Part shown: piece after piece, positions 23,718 through 32,584 of the stretch
How the letters are laid out: the number at the start of each line of letters is the position of its first letter
Position numbering within the stretch: position 1 is the stretch's first letter
NCBI GenBank assembly: GCA_900544825.1
Contig: UQWP01000006.1
Coordinates: 1-57,518 of the forward strand
DNA: 57,518 nt
Direction: 5' to 3'
Source of the DNA: an uncultured Prevotella sp.
GTDB lineage: Bacteria > Bacteroidota > Bacteroidia > Bacteroidales > Bacteroidaceae
Notes under the pieces: model-generated
The model's database searches: none
What the model was told of the DNA's origin: nothing
Seen by the model: the letters and a program-made list of their open reading frames with translations, nothing else
Program-made: the position numbers and the translations under genes

Positions 23718-25166
23718 ATGAGAAATTTGACCAATGCCGAACTGGCACAGATACTGGATAAGGATATTTTTCATAAGATTTCAGAGGCGGCAGACGAGCT
23801 GTCTGTGGAATGTTATGTAGTAGGTGGATATGTGCGTGACCTCTTCCTGGAGCGGCCTTCCAACGATATTGATGTCGTTGTGGTGGGCAGTGGCATCGAG
23901 GTGGCTTCTACCTTGAAGAAGATGCTCGGAAAAAAGGCGCATCTCTCAGTGTTCCGCAATTTCGGAACAGCACAGGTGAAGTATAAGGATACTGAAGTGG
24001 AGTTCGTGGGTGCCCGAAAGGAGAGCTACAACCGCGATTCCCGCAAGCCGATAGTGGAGGATGGTACCTTGGAGGACGACCAGAACCGTCGTGACTTTAC
24101 TATCAATGCCATGGCGGTGTGCCTGAACAAAGACCGTTTTGGAGAACTCGTCGATCCGTTTGACGGCGTCTATGATTTGGAAGACGGCATCATTGCCACT
24201 CCGCTCGACCCGGATATCACCTTCTCCGACGACCCGCTCCGCATGATGCGCTGTGTGCGTTTTGCCACCCAGCTCAACTTCCAGATAGAGGATGAAACCT
24301 ACGAGGCACTCTCACGCAATGCCGACCGGCTGAAGATTATCAGTGGCGAGCGTATCTGCGACGAGATGAACAAGATCATGCTCTCCAAGCATCCAAGCAT
24401 CGGTTTTTATTATCTTAAGGATACCGGTCTGCTCGACCTCATCCTGCCGGAACTGGTGGCGATGGACCAGGTGGAGACCCGCAATGGCAGAGCGCATAAG
24501 AACAATTACGACCATACGATGGAGGTGCTGGAGAATGTATGCAAGCATAGCGATAACCTCTGGCTCCGCTGGGCAGCGCTCTTCCACGACATCGGCAAAC
24601 CGAAGAGCAAGCGATGGGATAACAATATCGGCTGGACTTTCCACAGTCATAATATAATAGGTGCCAAGATGATTCCAGGCATCTTCCGCCGTATGAAGCT
24701 TCCGATGGATGCCAAGATGAAGTACGTGCAGAAGCTGGTGGAACTCCACATGCGTCCTATCGTGATAGCGGATGAGGAAGTAACCGATAGTGCTGTTCGC
24801 CGACTGCTGAACGATGCAGGCGACGACATCAACGACCTGATGACGCTTTGCGAGGCAGATATCACCAGCAAGAACCAGGTGCGTAAGCAGAAGTTCCTAG
24901 ACAACTTCAGAATGGTGCGTGAGAAGCTGGTGGATTTGCAAGATCGTGATTATAAGCGACTTCTCCAGCCATGCATCGATGGTAATGAGATTATGGAGAT
25001 GTTCCAGCTCAAGCCATGCCGCGAAGTAGGCGTGCTGAAGCAGTATCTCAAGGATGCCGTACTGGATAATAAGGTGGCTAACGAGCGTGAGCCATTGATG
25101 GAACTTCTGATGAATAAGGCACAGGATATGGGCTTGACTATGGTAGAAAACTTAAATAGAGAATAA
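23718..25166 (+). CDS. cca: CCA tRNA nucleotidyltransferase with HD domain
   Basis: Adds or repairs the 3' CCA of tRNAs. The 482 residues comprise the class II nucleotidyltransferase head (VVGGYVRD at about 34-41, metal site NDIDVVVVGSG), the RRDFTINAMAV motif, the neck/body region (DPLRMMRCVRFATQL), and a C-terminal HD phosphohydrolase domain (WAALFHDIGKPKS and later VELHMRP). Start 23718 follows directly after the promoter; an earlier in-frame ATG at 23667 lies inside it. Confidence 0.93.
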   Translation: MRNLTNAELAQILDKDIFHKISEAADELSVECYVVGGYVRDLFLERPSNDIDVVVVGSGIEVASTLKKMLGKKAHLSVFRNFGTAQVKYKDTEVEFVGARKESYNRDSRKPIVEDGTLEDDQNRRDFTINAMAVCLNKDRFGELVDPFDGVYDLEDGIIATPLDPDITFSDDPLRMMRCVRFATQLNFQIEDETYEALSRNADRLKIISGERICDEMNKIMLSKHPSIGFYYLKDTGLLDLILPELVAMDQVETRNGRAHKNNYDHTMEVLENVCKHSDNLWLRWAALFHDIGKPKSKRWDNNIGWTFHSHNIIGAKMIPGIFRRMKLPMDAKMKYVQKLVELHMRPIVIADEEVTDSAVRRLLNDAGDDINDLMTLCEADITSKNQVRKQKFLDNFRMVREKLVDLQDRDYKRLLQPCIDGNEIMEMFQLKPCREVGVLKQYLKDAVLDNKVANEREPLMELLMNKAQDMGLTMVENLNRE

Positions 25167-25175
25167 TTTTTGTTA

Positions 25176-25202
25176 AATAACGGCTCCATGCGAGCCGTTA
25201 TT
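25176..25202 (+). terminator. Terminator of cca
   Basis: Perfect 11-bp stem (25176-25186 with 25192-25202), loop CATGC. It overlaps the promoter region of the following efflux operon. Confidence 0.8.
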
Positions 25203-25215
25203 CATATATTATTAG

Positions 25216-25223
25216 TAATTTTG
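25216..25223 (+). promoter_or_regulatory. -7 box of the RND efflux operon
   Basis: TAATTTTG matches TAnnTTTG and lies 13 bases after the cca terminator; the -33 position falls inside the terminator stem and lacks TTTG. Confidence 0.5.
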
Positions 25224-25235
25224 CAGCGTTTTAAA

Positions 25236-25268
25236 ACTCAAAATCAACTTTGAGTTCCGCCAGAGGGC
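25236..25268 (+). other. Two small hairpins in the RND operon leader
   Basis: ACTCAAA-ATCAA-CTTTGAGT and CCGCC-AGAG-GGCGG follow each other in the transcribed leader. Neither is followed by a T tract, so they may shape mRNA stability or translation rather than terminate. Confidence 0.45.
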
Positions 25269-25323
25269 GGTATGTATATATTAAGGTATGACAAAAATAA
25301 TAAATTATAATATAAAAATAGGT

Positions 25324-26535
25324 ATGAAAATTAAAAACGTTTTGTTCGTTGCAGCAGTTTGTGTACTCGCAACTTTGACATCATGTGGTGGAAGTAAGAA
25401 GGGTGGTTTACCAGACTTCGGCGATGATGAGTTTGCCGTGGCTACCATCGGTACTTCTAGCGCCGCATTGCAGACTACCTATCCTGCTACCATCAAGGGT
25501 ATTCAGGATGTAGAGGTTCGTCCTAAGGTTTCTGGCTTCATTACAAAGGTTTTTGTACATGAGGGTCAGACTGTTTCAGCAGGTCAGGCTTTGTTCTCTA
25601 TCGATAGTGAGACTTATCAGGCTGCTGTCCGTTCAGCTGCTGCCGCTGTCAATACAGCCAAGGCTCAGGCTAACACTGCAAAGTTGACTTACCTGAATAA
25701 TAAGAAATTGTATGATAGCAAGATTATCGGTGAATACGAGCTTTCTACTGCAGCCAACAGCTTGGCTACAGCCAAGGCACAGGTGGCTCAGGCAGAGGCA
25801 GCTCTGGCTTCAGCCCGTGAGCAGTTGGCTTGGTGTACCGTTACCAGTCCTTCAGCTGGTGTTGTAGGTAGCCTTCCTTTCAAGGTAGGTGCTTTGGTAA
25901 GCGCTTCTGGTCAGGCTTTGACCACTGTTTCCAATATCAGCACCATGGAAGTGTTCTTCTCACTCTCCGAGTCTCAGATCTTGAGCATGTCTAAGACCAA
26001 TGGTAGTGTTCAGGCTGCTATCGCTGCGTTCCCAGCTGTTAAGCTGCAGTTGGCTGACGGTTCTATCTATAATCACCCAGGTAAGGTGGTCAAGATGAGT
26101 GGTGTCATCGATGCTACTTCTGGTTCTATCTCTCTCATCGCTCACTTCCCTAACCCAGAGAAGTTGCTGAAGAGTGGTGGTGCAGGTTCTATCGTGGTTC
26201 CTAACGATCATAACAGTGCTATCGTCATCCCTCAGGAGGCTTGCTCTCAGGTGCAGGATAAGATCTTCGTTTACGTGGTAACCAAGGATAACAAGGTGAA
26301 GTATTCTGAGATCAAGGTAAATCCACAGGATGATGGCAAGAACTATATCGTAACTTCTGGTCTCAACGTAGGCGACCGCATCGTATTGAAGGGTATCACC
26401 AAGTTGACCGATGGCCAGCAGATCAAGCCTATCACTCTGGAGCGCTACAATCAGAAGATTGCTGAGGCTGCCAAGTTGGCTGAGTCTCAGGATAACGCTC
26501 ATGCCTTCGCTACTGCTATGGGCGGAAAGAAGTAA
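25324..26535 (+). CDS. RND efflux periplasmic adaptor lipoprotein
   Basis: Membrane-fusion subunit linking an RND pump to an outer-membrane channel. From ATG 25324 it has 403 residues, a lipoprotein signal ending LATLTSCG, a lipoyl/barrel-sandwich half-motif (VEVRPKVSGFITKVFVHEG..V), an alpha-helical hairpin rich in Ala (about 95-150), the second lipoyl half (CTVTSPSAGVVGSL) and a C-terminal beta-barrel/proximal domain (GLNVGDRIVLKGITKLTDGQ). An in-frame ATG at 25288 adds 12 residues; both ATGs are preceded by GGT. First gene of adaptor-pump-channel; substrates unknown. Confidence 0.92.
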   Translation: MKIKNVLFVAAVCVLATLTSCGGSKKGGLPDFGDDEFAVATIGTSSAALQTTYPATIKGIQDVEVRPKVSGFITKVFVHEGQTVSAGQALFSIDSETYQAAVRSAAAAVNTAKAQANTAKLTYLNNKKLYDSKIIGEYELSTAANSLATAKAQVAQAEAALASAREQLAWCTVTSPSAGVVGSLPFKVGALVSASGQALTTVSNISTMEVFFSLSESQILSMSKTNGSVQAAIAAFPAVKLQLADGSIYNHPGKVVKMSGVIDATSGSISLIAHFPNPEKLLKSGGAGSIVVPNDHNSAIVIPQEACSQVQDKIFVYVVTKDNKVKYSEIKVNPQDDGKNYIVTSGLNVGDRIVLKGITKLTDGQQIKPITLERYNQKIAEAAKLAESQDNAHAFATAMGGKK

Positions 26536-26549
26536 TATATAATAAGGTA
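26536..26549 (+). promoter_or_regulatory. ATAAGGT cassette before the RND pump gene
   Basis: TATATAATAAGGTA lies 19 bases before ATG 26569, a little farther than in the other copies of this cassette. Confidence 0.35.
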
Positions 26550-26568
26550 TAAAGAAAAATAGTAAATT

Positions 26569-29500
26569 ATGTCATTTACAAACTTTATAAAGCGCCCGGT
26601 ACTTTCGACGGTGGTTTCCATCTTCTTCGTCTTGCTGGGTATTATCGGCTTGGTATCGCTGCCTATCGAGCAGTATCCGAATATCGCGCCGCCTACCATC
26701 ACGGTAACTGCTACCTATACGGGTGCAGATGCCCAGACGGTGTTGAACTCAGTCGTTGCTCCGCTGGAGGAGAGTATCAACGGTGTGGAGAACATGACTT
26801 ATATGACCTCTTCTGCGTCTAACTCTGGTTTTGCTCAGATCACCGTTTACTTCAAGCAGGGTTCTGACCCTGATATGGCTGCGGTCAACGTACAGAACCG
26901 TGTATCTCAGGCGCAGTCTCTGCTGCCTGCCGAGGTTACCAGGGTGGGTGTCACCGTAACCAAGCGACAGAGTTCCAACGTTATCATGTTCGCTCTGACT
27001 ACAGACGATGGCCGTTATGACGACCAGTTTGTTACCAACTACGCCCTGATCAACGTCATTCCTCAGTTGAAGCGTATCAATGGTGTGGGTGATGTGCAGA
27101 GCCCTTCTACCCGTAACTACTCTATGCGTATCTGGTTGAAGCCAGAGAAGATGAAGGAGTTCGGACTGGTTCCTTCTGATGTTTCTCAGGCTTTGTCAGA
27201 GCAGAATATCGAGGCTGCCCCTGGTAGCTTTGGTGAGAGCTCTGATATGCAGTATGAATATACCTTGCGTTACAAGGGTCGTTTGAAGACTCCATTGGAG
27301 TATGAGAACATCCTCATCAAGAGCAATACTTCCGGTCAGACTCTCCGTCTGGGCGAAATTGCCAAGGTTGAGTTGGGTGGTTTGCAGTATAACGTAAACC
27401 TGCTCAATGATGGTCAGCCTGCCGTGATGGGTATGGTTCAGCAGATTGCGGGTTCCAACGCTACCCAGATTGCCAGCGACGTAAAGAAGACGTTGGATGA
27501 ACTGGAGAAGAGTTATCCTCCAGGGTTGAAGAATGTCATCCTGATGGATGTTACCGAGTTCTTGTTCGCATCTATCGAGGAGGTAATCTTCACCTTGATC
27601 ATCACTCTGGTACTGGTGTTCATCGTAGTGTATATCTTCTTGCAGGACTTCCGTTCTACGCTGATTCCTATGATTGCCGTACCTGTGGCTTTGATTGGTA
27701 CGTTCCTCTTCCTCTGGATCTTCGGATTCTCCATCAACCTGCTTACGCTGTCAGCCCTGCTGCTGGCCATTGCGATTGTGGTCGATGATGCCATTGTGGT
27801 GGTCGAGGCGGTTCACGCCAAGCTCGACCAGGGTTACAAGAGTGCCCTTACTGCATCTATCGATGCGATGAACGAAATTTCCAGCGCCATCATCTCTATT
27901 ACATTGGTGATGTCTGCCGTGTTCGTTCCTGTGTCATTCATCGGTGGTACTTCCGGTTACTTCTACCGTGAGTTCGGTGTAACCATGGCTGTATCTATCG
28001 TTATTTCGGCTATCAATGCGTTGACTCTGTCTCCTGCACTTTGTGCCGTGTTGCTGAAGCCACACGAGGAGGGTCACGAGAAGAAGATGTCTTTCGTGGA
28101 CCGATTCCACGCAGGATTCAACTATCAGTTTGATAAGATTACCAATAAATATAAGGGTGGTGTCAAGTGGGTTATCAACCATGGCATCATCGCTGGTAGC
28201 CTGGTGGCTGTCAGTATCGTAGGTCTGGTTGCCCTGATGGGTACTACCAAGACGGGTCTGGTGCCTGATGAGGATACCGGTACTATCTTCGCTTGTATCT
28301 CTACAGCTCCTGGTACTTCTCAGGAACGTACTGCAGAGGTGGTAAAGCAGGTAGATAAGATGCTGGCTAGCAACCCAGCCATCGCAACCCGTAACGCCAT
28401 CATGGGTTATAGCTTTATCGGTGGTGCCGGTTCTAACCAGGGTACTATCATCGTGAAGCTGAAGCCATTCGAGGAGCGTCCGGGTGGATTCTTCCACCGT
28501 ATCAAGGAGGCTTGTACCGGTGGCGGTATTGAGGCGCTGTTTGTCAACCCAATGGAATATACTTCTGTGTTGGGTATGATCTACAAGCAGACTGCTGCCA
28601 TCAAGGATGCACAGGTTCTTGCCTTTGCTCCACCTATGATCTCCGGTTTCTCTATGCAGAATGGTATTACCATGACTATGCAGGATAAGACCGGTGGTGA
28701 CTTGAATAAGTTCTTTGATAATGTGAAGAAGTTCCTGGCTGAGTTGAACAAGCGTCCTGAGATTCAGACCGCTCAGACTCAGTACAACCCTAACTACCCA
28801 CAGTATATGGTGGATGTAGATGTTGCCAAGACCAAGCAGGCTGGTATCTCTCCATCTTCTGTACTCTCTGTAATGCAGGGTTACCTCGGTGGTCTCTACG
28901 CATCTAACTTCAATGCTTATGGTAAGCTCTACCGTGTGATGATTCAGGCTGGTCCTGAGAGCCGTATGCGTCCAGACGATCTGAGCAAGATCTATGTACG
29001 TTGTGCTGATGGCACCATGTCTCCTGTAAGCGAGTTCGTGACCCTGAAGAAGATTTATGGTCCTGCTAACATCACCCGTTTCAACCTGTTTACCTCTATG
29101 GATGTTTCTGTAACTCCTAACAGCGGTTACTCTACCGGTGACGGTATGAAGGCGATTGCTGAGGTTGCCAAGGAGACATTGCCAGAGGGTTATGGTTATG
29201 AGTACTCTGGTCTGACCCGTTCTGAGGCTGAATCAAGCAACTCTACAGGTCTGATCTTCGCACTCTGTATCGTATTCGTTTACCTGATCTTGAGTGCCCA
29301 GTACGAGAGTTACATCTTGCCATTGTCTGTAGTATTGTCTATCCCATTCGGTTTGGCTGGTGCGTTCATCTTCACCAATATCTTCGGTCACTCTAACGAT
29401 ATCTACATGCAGATTTCGTTGATTATGTTGATCGGTCTGTTGGCTAAGAACGCCATCCTGATCGTACAGTTCGCCCTCGAGCGTCGTCGTACGGGTATGG

Positions 29501-29835
29501 CCATCAAGTACTCAGCTATCCTGGGTGCCGGTGCCCGTCTCCGTCCTATTCTGATGACCTCTCTGGCGATGGTTATCGGTCTGTTGCCTCTGATGTTCGC
29601 ATCAGGTGTAGGTAAGAATGGTAACCAGACCCTGGGTGCTGCCGCCGTGGGTGGTATGTTGATTGGTACTCTCTGTCAGATCTTCGTGGTTCCTGCTCTC
29701 TTCGCAGTCTTCCAGTGGTTGCAGGAGAAGTTGACTCCATTGAAGTTCGAGGATGAGTTGAACGAGGAGGCTGCTGCCGAGTTGGTGCAGTATGCTAACG
29801 CTGCTCAGCACAGAAAGGGTATCGAGAAGAAGTAA
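26569..29835 (+). CDS. RND efflux pump, HAE1 (AcrB-like) family
   Basis: Proton-driven inner-membrane exporter of hydrophobic or amphiphilic compounds, 1088 residues and 12 predicted helices with two large periplasmic loops. Family marks: N-terminal FIKRPVLSTVVSIFFVLLGIIG, QVSQALSEQNIEAAPG-like QALSEQNIEAAPG, the TM4 proton-relay pair in AIAIVVDDAIVVVEAV, and the second-half GLLAKNAILIVQFA plus RLRPILMTSLAMVIGLLPL. The C-terminal tail is about 40 residues longer than E. coli AcrB. It forms a tripartite system with the genes either side. Confidence 0.95.
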   Translation: MSFTNFIKRPVLSTVVSIFFVLLGIIGLVSLPIEQYPNIAPPTITVTATYTGADAQTVLNSVVAPLEESINGVENMTYMTSSASNSGFAQITVYFKQGSDPDMAAVNVQNRVSQAQSLLPAEVTRVGVTVTKRQSSNVIMFALTTDDGRYDDQFVTNYALINVIPQLKRINGVGDVQSPSTRNYSMRIWLKPEKMKEFGLVPSDVSQALSEQNIEAAPGSFGESSDMQYEYTLRYKGRLKTPLEYENILIKSNTSGQTLRLGEIAKVELGGLQYNVNLLNDGQPAVMGMVQQIAGSNATQIASDVKKTLDELEKSYPPGLKNVILMDVTEFLFASIEEVIFTLIITLVLVFIVVYIFLQDFRSTLIPMIAVPVALIGTFLFLWIFGFSINLLTLSALLLAIAIVVDDAIVVVEAVHAKLDQGYKSALTASIDAMNEISSAIISITLVMSAVFVPVSFIGGTSGYFYREFGVTMAVSIVISAINALTLSPALCAVLLKPHEEGHEKKMSFVDRFHAGFNYQFDKITNKYKGGVKWVINHGIIAGSLVAVSIVGLVALMGTTKTGLVPDEDTGTIFACISTAPGTSQERTAEVVKQVDKMLASNPAIATRNAIMGYSFIGGAGSNQGTIIVKLKPFEERPGGFFHRIKEACTGGGIEALFVNPMEYTSVLGMIYKQTAAIKDAQVLAFAPPMISGFSMQNGITMTMQDKTGGDLNKFFDNVKKFLAELNKRPEIQTAQTQYNPNYPQYMVDVDVAKTKQAGISPSSVLSVMQGYLGGLYASNFNAYGKLYRVMIQAGPESRMRPDDLSKIYVRCADGTMSPVSEFVTLKKIYGPANITRFNLFTSMDVSVTPNSGYSTGDGMKAIAEVAKETLPEGYGYEYSGLTRSEAESSNSTGLIFALCIVFVYLILSAQYESYILPLSVVLSIPFGLAGAFIFTNIFGHSNDIYMQISLIMLIGLLAKNAILIVQFALERRRTGMAIKYSAILGAGARLRPILMTSLAMVIGLLPLMFASGVGKNGNQTLGAAAVGGMLIGTLCQIFVVPALFAVFQWLQEKLTPLKFEDELNEEAAAELVQYANAAQHRKGIEKK

Positions 29836-29862
29836 TAACGCAATGTAACTTCAAAGGAAACA

Positions 29863-31257
29863 ATGAAAAAGAATTTAAATATCATCATATTGGGTCTCGC
29901 AGCGCTCTCTCTGAGCAGCTGCAAGACTCTCTACGGAAAGTATGAGCGTCCTGACGTGAAGACCAGCGGCATCGTTCGCGATGTAGCTTCTGATACAGAT
30001 ACTTTGGCTGTAAAGGATACTACTACCTTCGCCAACATCCCTTGGCGCAGCGTCTTCACCGACCCTCAGCTTCAGTCGATCATCGAGAAGGGATTGAACA
30101 ACAATGTCAACCTGCTCAATGCGGCTTTGAACGTGAAGATGGCAGAGGAGCAGCTGAAGTGTGCCAAGTTGGCGTTCGTGCCTTCTTTGTCTTTCTCTCC
30201 TCAGGGAACCATCGCTTCCTGGGACGGTCAGGCTGCTACCAAGACTTACAGCATGCCTATCACTGCCAGCTGGATGGTTGACCTCTTCGGCAACCTGCTC
30301 TCTCAGAAGCGCAGTGCCCAGATGGCGCTGCTCCAGTTGCAAGACTATCAGGTGTCTGTCAAGACCAACCTCATCGCCAACATCGCCAACATGTATTATA
30401 CCCTGTTGATGCTCGACAAGCAGGTGGAGCTGGTTAACAATATGGAAGGCTTGACCAAGGACACTTGGGAGATGATGAAGGTGCTGAAGGATACCAAGCT
30501 CGGTTATCGCGGCACTTCTGTTCAGGCTGCCGAGAGCAACTACTATGCTGTGTTGACTCAGAAGACCGACCTGATGCGTCAGATTCGCGAGACAGAGAAC
30601 TCCCTGAGTCTCCTCATCGGCGACCAGGCTCATTCCATCGCCCGTGGCAAGTTGGAGAATCAGAGTCTTCCTGCAACCTTCTCTACAGGCGTAGGCATCC
30701 AGTTGCTCAACAACCGTGCCGATGTCCACGCTGCCGAGATGAATCTGGCTCAGTGCTTCTATGGCGTAGAGACTGCCCGCAGCAAGTTCTATCCATCTCT
30801 CACCATCTCCGGTACAGGTGCATTCACCAACTCTGGTGGTATGGGCATCGTGAACCCAGGTAAGTGGTTGCTTTCTGCTGTTGGTTCATTGGTTCAGCCT
30901 ATCTTCCAGAATGGTAGAATCATTGCTGGATTGAAGGTGGCTAAGATGCAGTATGAGCAGGCTTACAATACTTGGCAGGATGCCGTACTGAAGGCTGGTA
31001 GCGAGGTAAGCAATGCTCTCGTGCTCTACAACTATTCTGACGAGAAGGGTAAGGTGGAGGCAAAGCGCATCGCCGTACTCGAGCAGAACGTAGAGGATAC
31101 ACGTAAGTTGATGTCAGAGGCTGGCGGTTCTTATCTGGAGGTTATCCAGGCTCAGTCTTCATTGCTCAACGTACAGCTCTCTAAGGTAGCTGATGACTTC
31201 TACAAGATGCAGGCAGTAGTGAATCTCTACTATGCATTGGGTGGAGGAGCTAAGTAG
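29863..31257 (+). CDS. TolC-family outer-membrane efflux lipoprotein
   Basis: Outer-membrane channel of the RND system, 464 residues. A lipoprotein signal ends LSLSSCK; two outer-membrane-efflux-protein repeats follow, with conserved parts such as IPWRSVFTDPQLQSIIEKGLNNN, SASWMVDLFGNL-like TASWMVDLFGNL, GVGIQLLNNRADVHAAE and the late QPIFQNGRIIAGLKVA. It resembles NodT/OprM-type channels rather than non-lipidated TolC. Third gene, 27 bases after the pump. Confidence 0.92.
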   Translation: MKKNLNIIILGLAALSLSSCKTLYGKYERPDVKTSGIVRDVASDTDTLAVKDTTTFANIPWRSVFTDPQLQSIIEKGLNNNVNLLNAALNVKMAEEQLKCAKLAFVPSLSFSPQGTIASWDGQAATKTYSMPITASWMVDLFGNLLSQKRSAQMALLQLQDYQVSVKTNLIANIANMYYTLLMLDKQVELVNNMEGLTKDTWEMMKVLKDTKLGYRGTSVQAAESNYYAVLTQKTDLMRQIRETENSLSLLIGDQAHSIARGKLENQSLPATFSTGVGIQLLNNRADVHAAEMNLAQCFYGVETARSKFYPSLTISGTGAFTNSGGMGIVNPGKWLLSAVGSLVQPIFQNGRIIAGLKVAKMQYEQAYNTWQDAVLKAGSEVSNALVLYNYSDEKGKVEAKRIAVLEQNVEDTRKLMSEAGGSYLEVIQAQSSLLNVQLSKVADDFYKMQAVVNLYYALGGGAK

Positions 31258-31287
31258 TTTATAGTTAATAATTAATAGTTTATAGTT
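31258..31287 (+). repeat. AGTTTATAGTTA leader repeat before lpxA
   Basis: Two copies of AGTTTATAGTTA(A/T) lie between the efflux channel stop and lpxA; the first begins in the TAG stop codon. A relative precedes uppP. Confidence 0.75.
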
Positions 31288-32070
31288 ATGGCTAGTATAA
31301 TAAGTCCAAAGGCAGAGGTTTCTCCAAAGGCAAAGATTGGAGATAACTGCAAGATCTACCCATTCGCCTATATCGAGGACGATGTGGTCATCGGCGACAA
31401 CTGTACCATCTATCCATTTGTGAGCATCATGAACGGTACTCGCATGGGTAATAATAATAAGGTGTTCCAGGCAGCCGTTATCGCTGCCCTCCCACAGGAT
31501 TTCAACTTTACCGGTGAGGAGAGTGAGGTAGTGATTGGCGACAACAATACCATCCGTGAGAACGTGGTTATCAACCGTGGTACTCACAAGGGTGGCAAGA
31601 CCATTCTGGGCAACAACAACTTCCTGATGGAAGGTGCCCATATCTCTCACGATACTGTAATCGGCAATGGTTGCGTATTCGGTTATGGTACCAAGATTGC
31701 GGGCGACTGCGTGATTGGTAACGGCGTGATCTACTCAACATCCGTAGTAGAGAACGCCAAGACCCGAGTAGGCGACCTGGCGATGATTCAGGCAGGTACT
31801 ACCTTCTCAAAGGATGTTCCTCCTTATATCATTGCCGGTGGAAAGCCTGTGAAGTATGCAGGTCCTAACACCATCATCATGGAAGCAGCCGATGTTACCG
31901 AGAAGGTTCGCAAGCACATTGCGAATGCCTATCGACTGGTATTCCATGGTCAGACATCCCTCTTCGATGCCATCAACCAGATCAAGGATCAGGTGCCAGA
32001 TGGTCCGGAGATTCAGAACATCATCCAGTTCCTGGAGAGTTCAGAGAAGGGTGTCATCACTAAGATGTAA
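31288..32070 (+). CDS. lpxA: Acyl-ACP--UDP-N-acetylglucosamine O-acyltransferase
   Basis: First acyl transfer of lipid A synthesis. The 260 residues form a left-handed beta helix of hexapeptide repeats (IGDNCKIYPFAYIEDDVVIG onward), with the catalytic His in MEGAHISHDTVIG and GYGTKIAGDCVIG after it, and an alpha-helical C-terminus (HIANAYRLVFH). It probably reads on from the efflux operon, since no promoter is seen in the 30-base spacer. Other lpx genes are not in the window. Confidence 0.93.
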   Translation: MASIISPKAEVSPKAKIGDNCKIYPFAYIEDDVVIGDNCTIYPFVSIMNGTRMGNNNKVFQAAVIAALPQDFNFTGEESEVVIGDNNTIRENVVINRGTHKGGKTILGNNNFLMEGAHISHDTVIGNGCVFGYGTKIAGDCVIGNGVIYSTSVVENAKTRVGDLAMIQAGTTFSKDVPPYIIAGGKPVKYAGPNTIIMEAADVTEKVRKHIANAYRLVFHGQTSLFDAINQIKDQVPDGPEIQNIIQFLESSEKGVITKM

Positions 32071-32080
32071 AATATGCGTA

Positions 32081-32190
32081 GAAGGATTTGAATCCTTCGG
32101 TTACTATTATGTTTAGTTAAAATTCAAGTCATACCTATTTGAATTTTACTCAGTATCTTGAAAGGGCTGGCCGTGAGGTCGGCCCTTTTT
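32081..32190 (+). terminator. Hairpins and terminator after lpxA
   Basis: Three stems follow lpxA: GAAGGATT/AATCCTTC, AAAATTCAA/TTGAATTTT (about 32118-32146), and AAAGGGC..GCCCTTT (32161-32188) ending in TTTTT, which is the likely intrinsic terminator. Confidence 0.75.
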
Positions 32191-32207
32191 ATGTGTGTAT
32201 AGTATAA

Positions 32208-32299
32208 AATCTCCGTTCATAGACGTTGAACGCACATTCAACGTCGCTGAACGTACGTTCAACGTCTATGAACGGAGATTCAACGTCGTTGAACGAAGA
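32208..32299. repeat. Four 21-bp near-palindromic repeats
   Basis: Units begin at 32216, 32237, 32258 and 32279, exactly 21 bases apart. Each has the form TTCAACGTC-NN-TGAACG (the first in opposite sense). The array also contains a perfect 25-bp inverted repeat, 32208-32232 with 32256-32280, separated by 23 bases. Confidence 0.9.
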
Positions 32300-32500
32300 A
32301 ATCATTTAGGCTTAGCAACAAAATCTATTAATGGTAGTAACAAATTCATCTTATGATATCCACAAATTCTATTAAGGGTAGTCGTAAAATCAATCTATTC
32401 CATCATCAATCACATACTATAATAGAGACAAGTACCTTATGCGGCGAATCTCTGTTCCCTTAATAATTAATTGAATAAATGCAAATAAATGCAATTTTAT
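32300..32500. other. Gene-free stretch upstream of ftsX with a direct repeat
   Basis: No gene is supported. A word of the form ACAAA(A/T)TCTATTAA(T/G)GGTAGT occurs at 32318 and again at 32362, 44 bases apart. The rest is AT-rich and leads into the ftsX promoter. Confidence 0.5.
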
Positions 32501-32531
32501 TTTGTTATCTCTTCGTTTATGTGTATCTTTG
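32501..32531 (+). promoter_or_regulatory. Promoter of ftsX operon
   Basis: TTTG at 32501-32504, 19-base spacer with TCTTC at positions 6-10, TATCTTTG at 32524-32531; exact consensus about 54 bases before ftsX. Confidence 0.8.
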
Positions 32532-32584
32532 CAAACAATTTGGGTAATTACGCCCTTCCGGTCTGAAAATAAATAGATTTAGAA

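Noticed and set aside
32208..32299. CRISPR-like array
   Set aside because: The units are 21 bp back to back with no unique spacers and no cas genes nearby.
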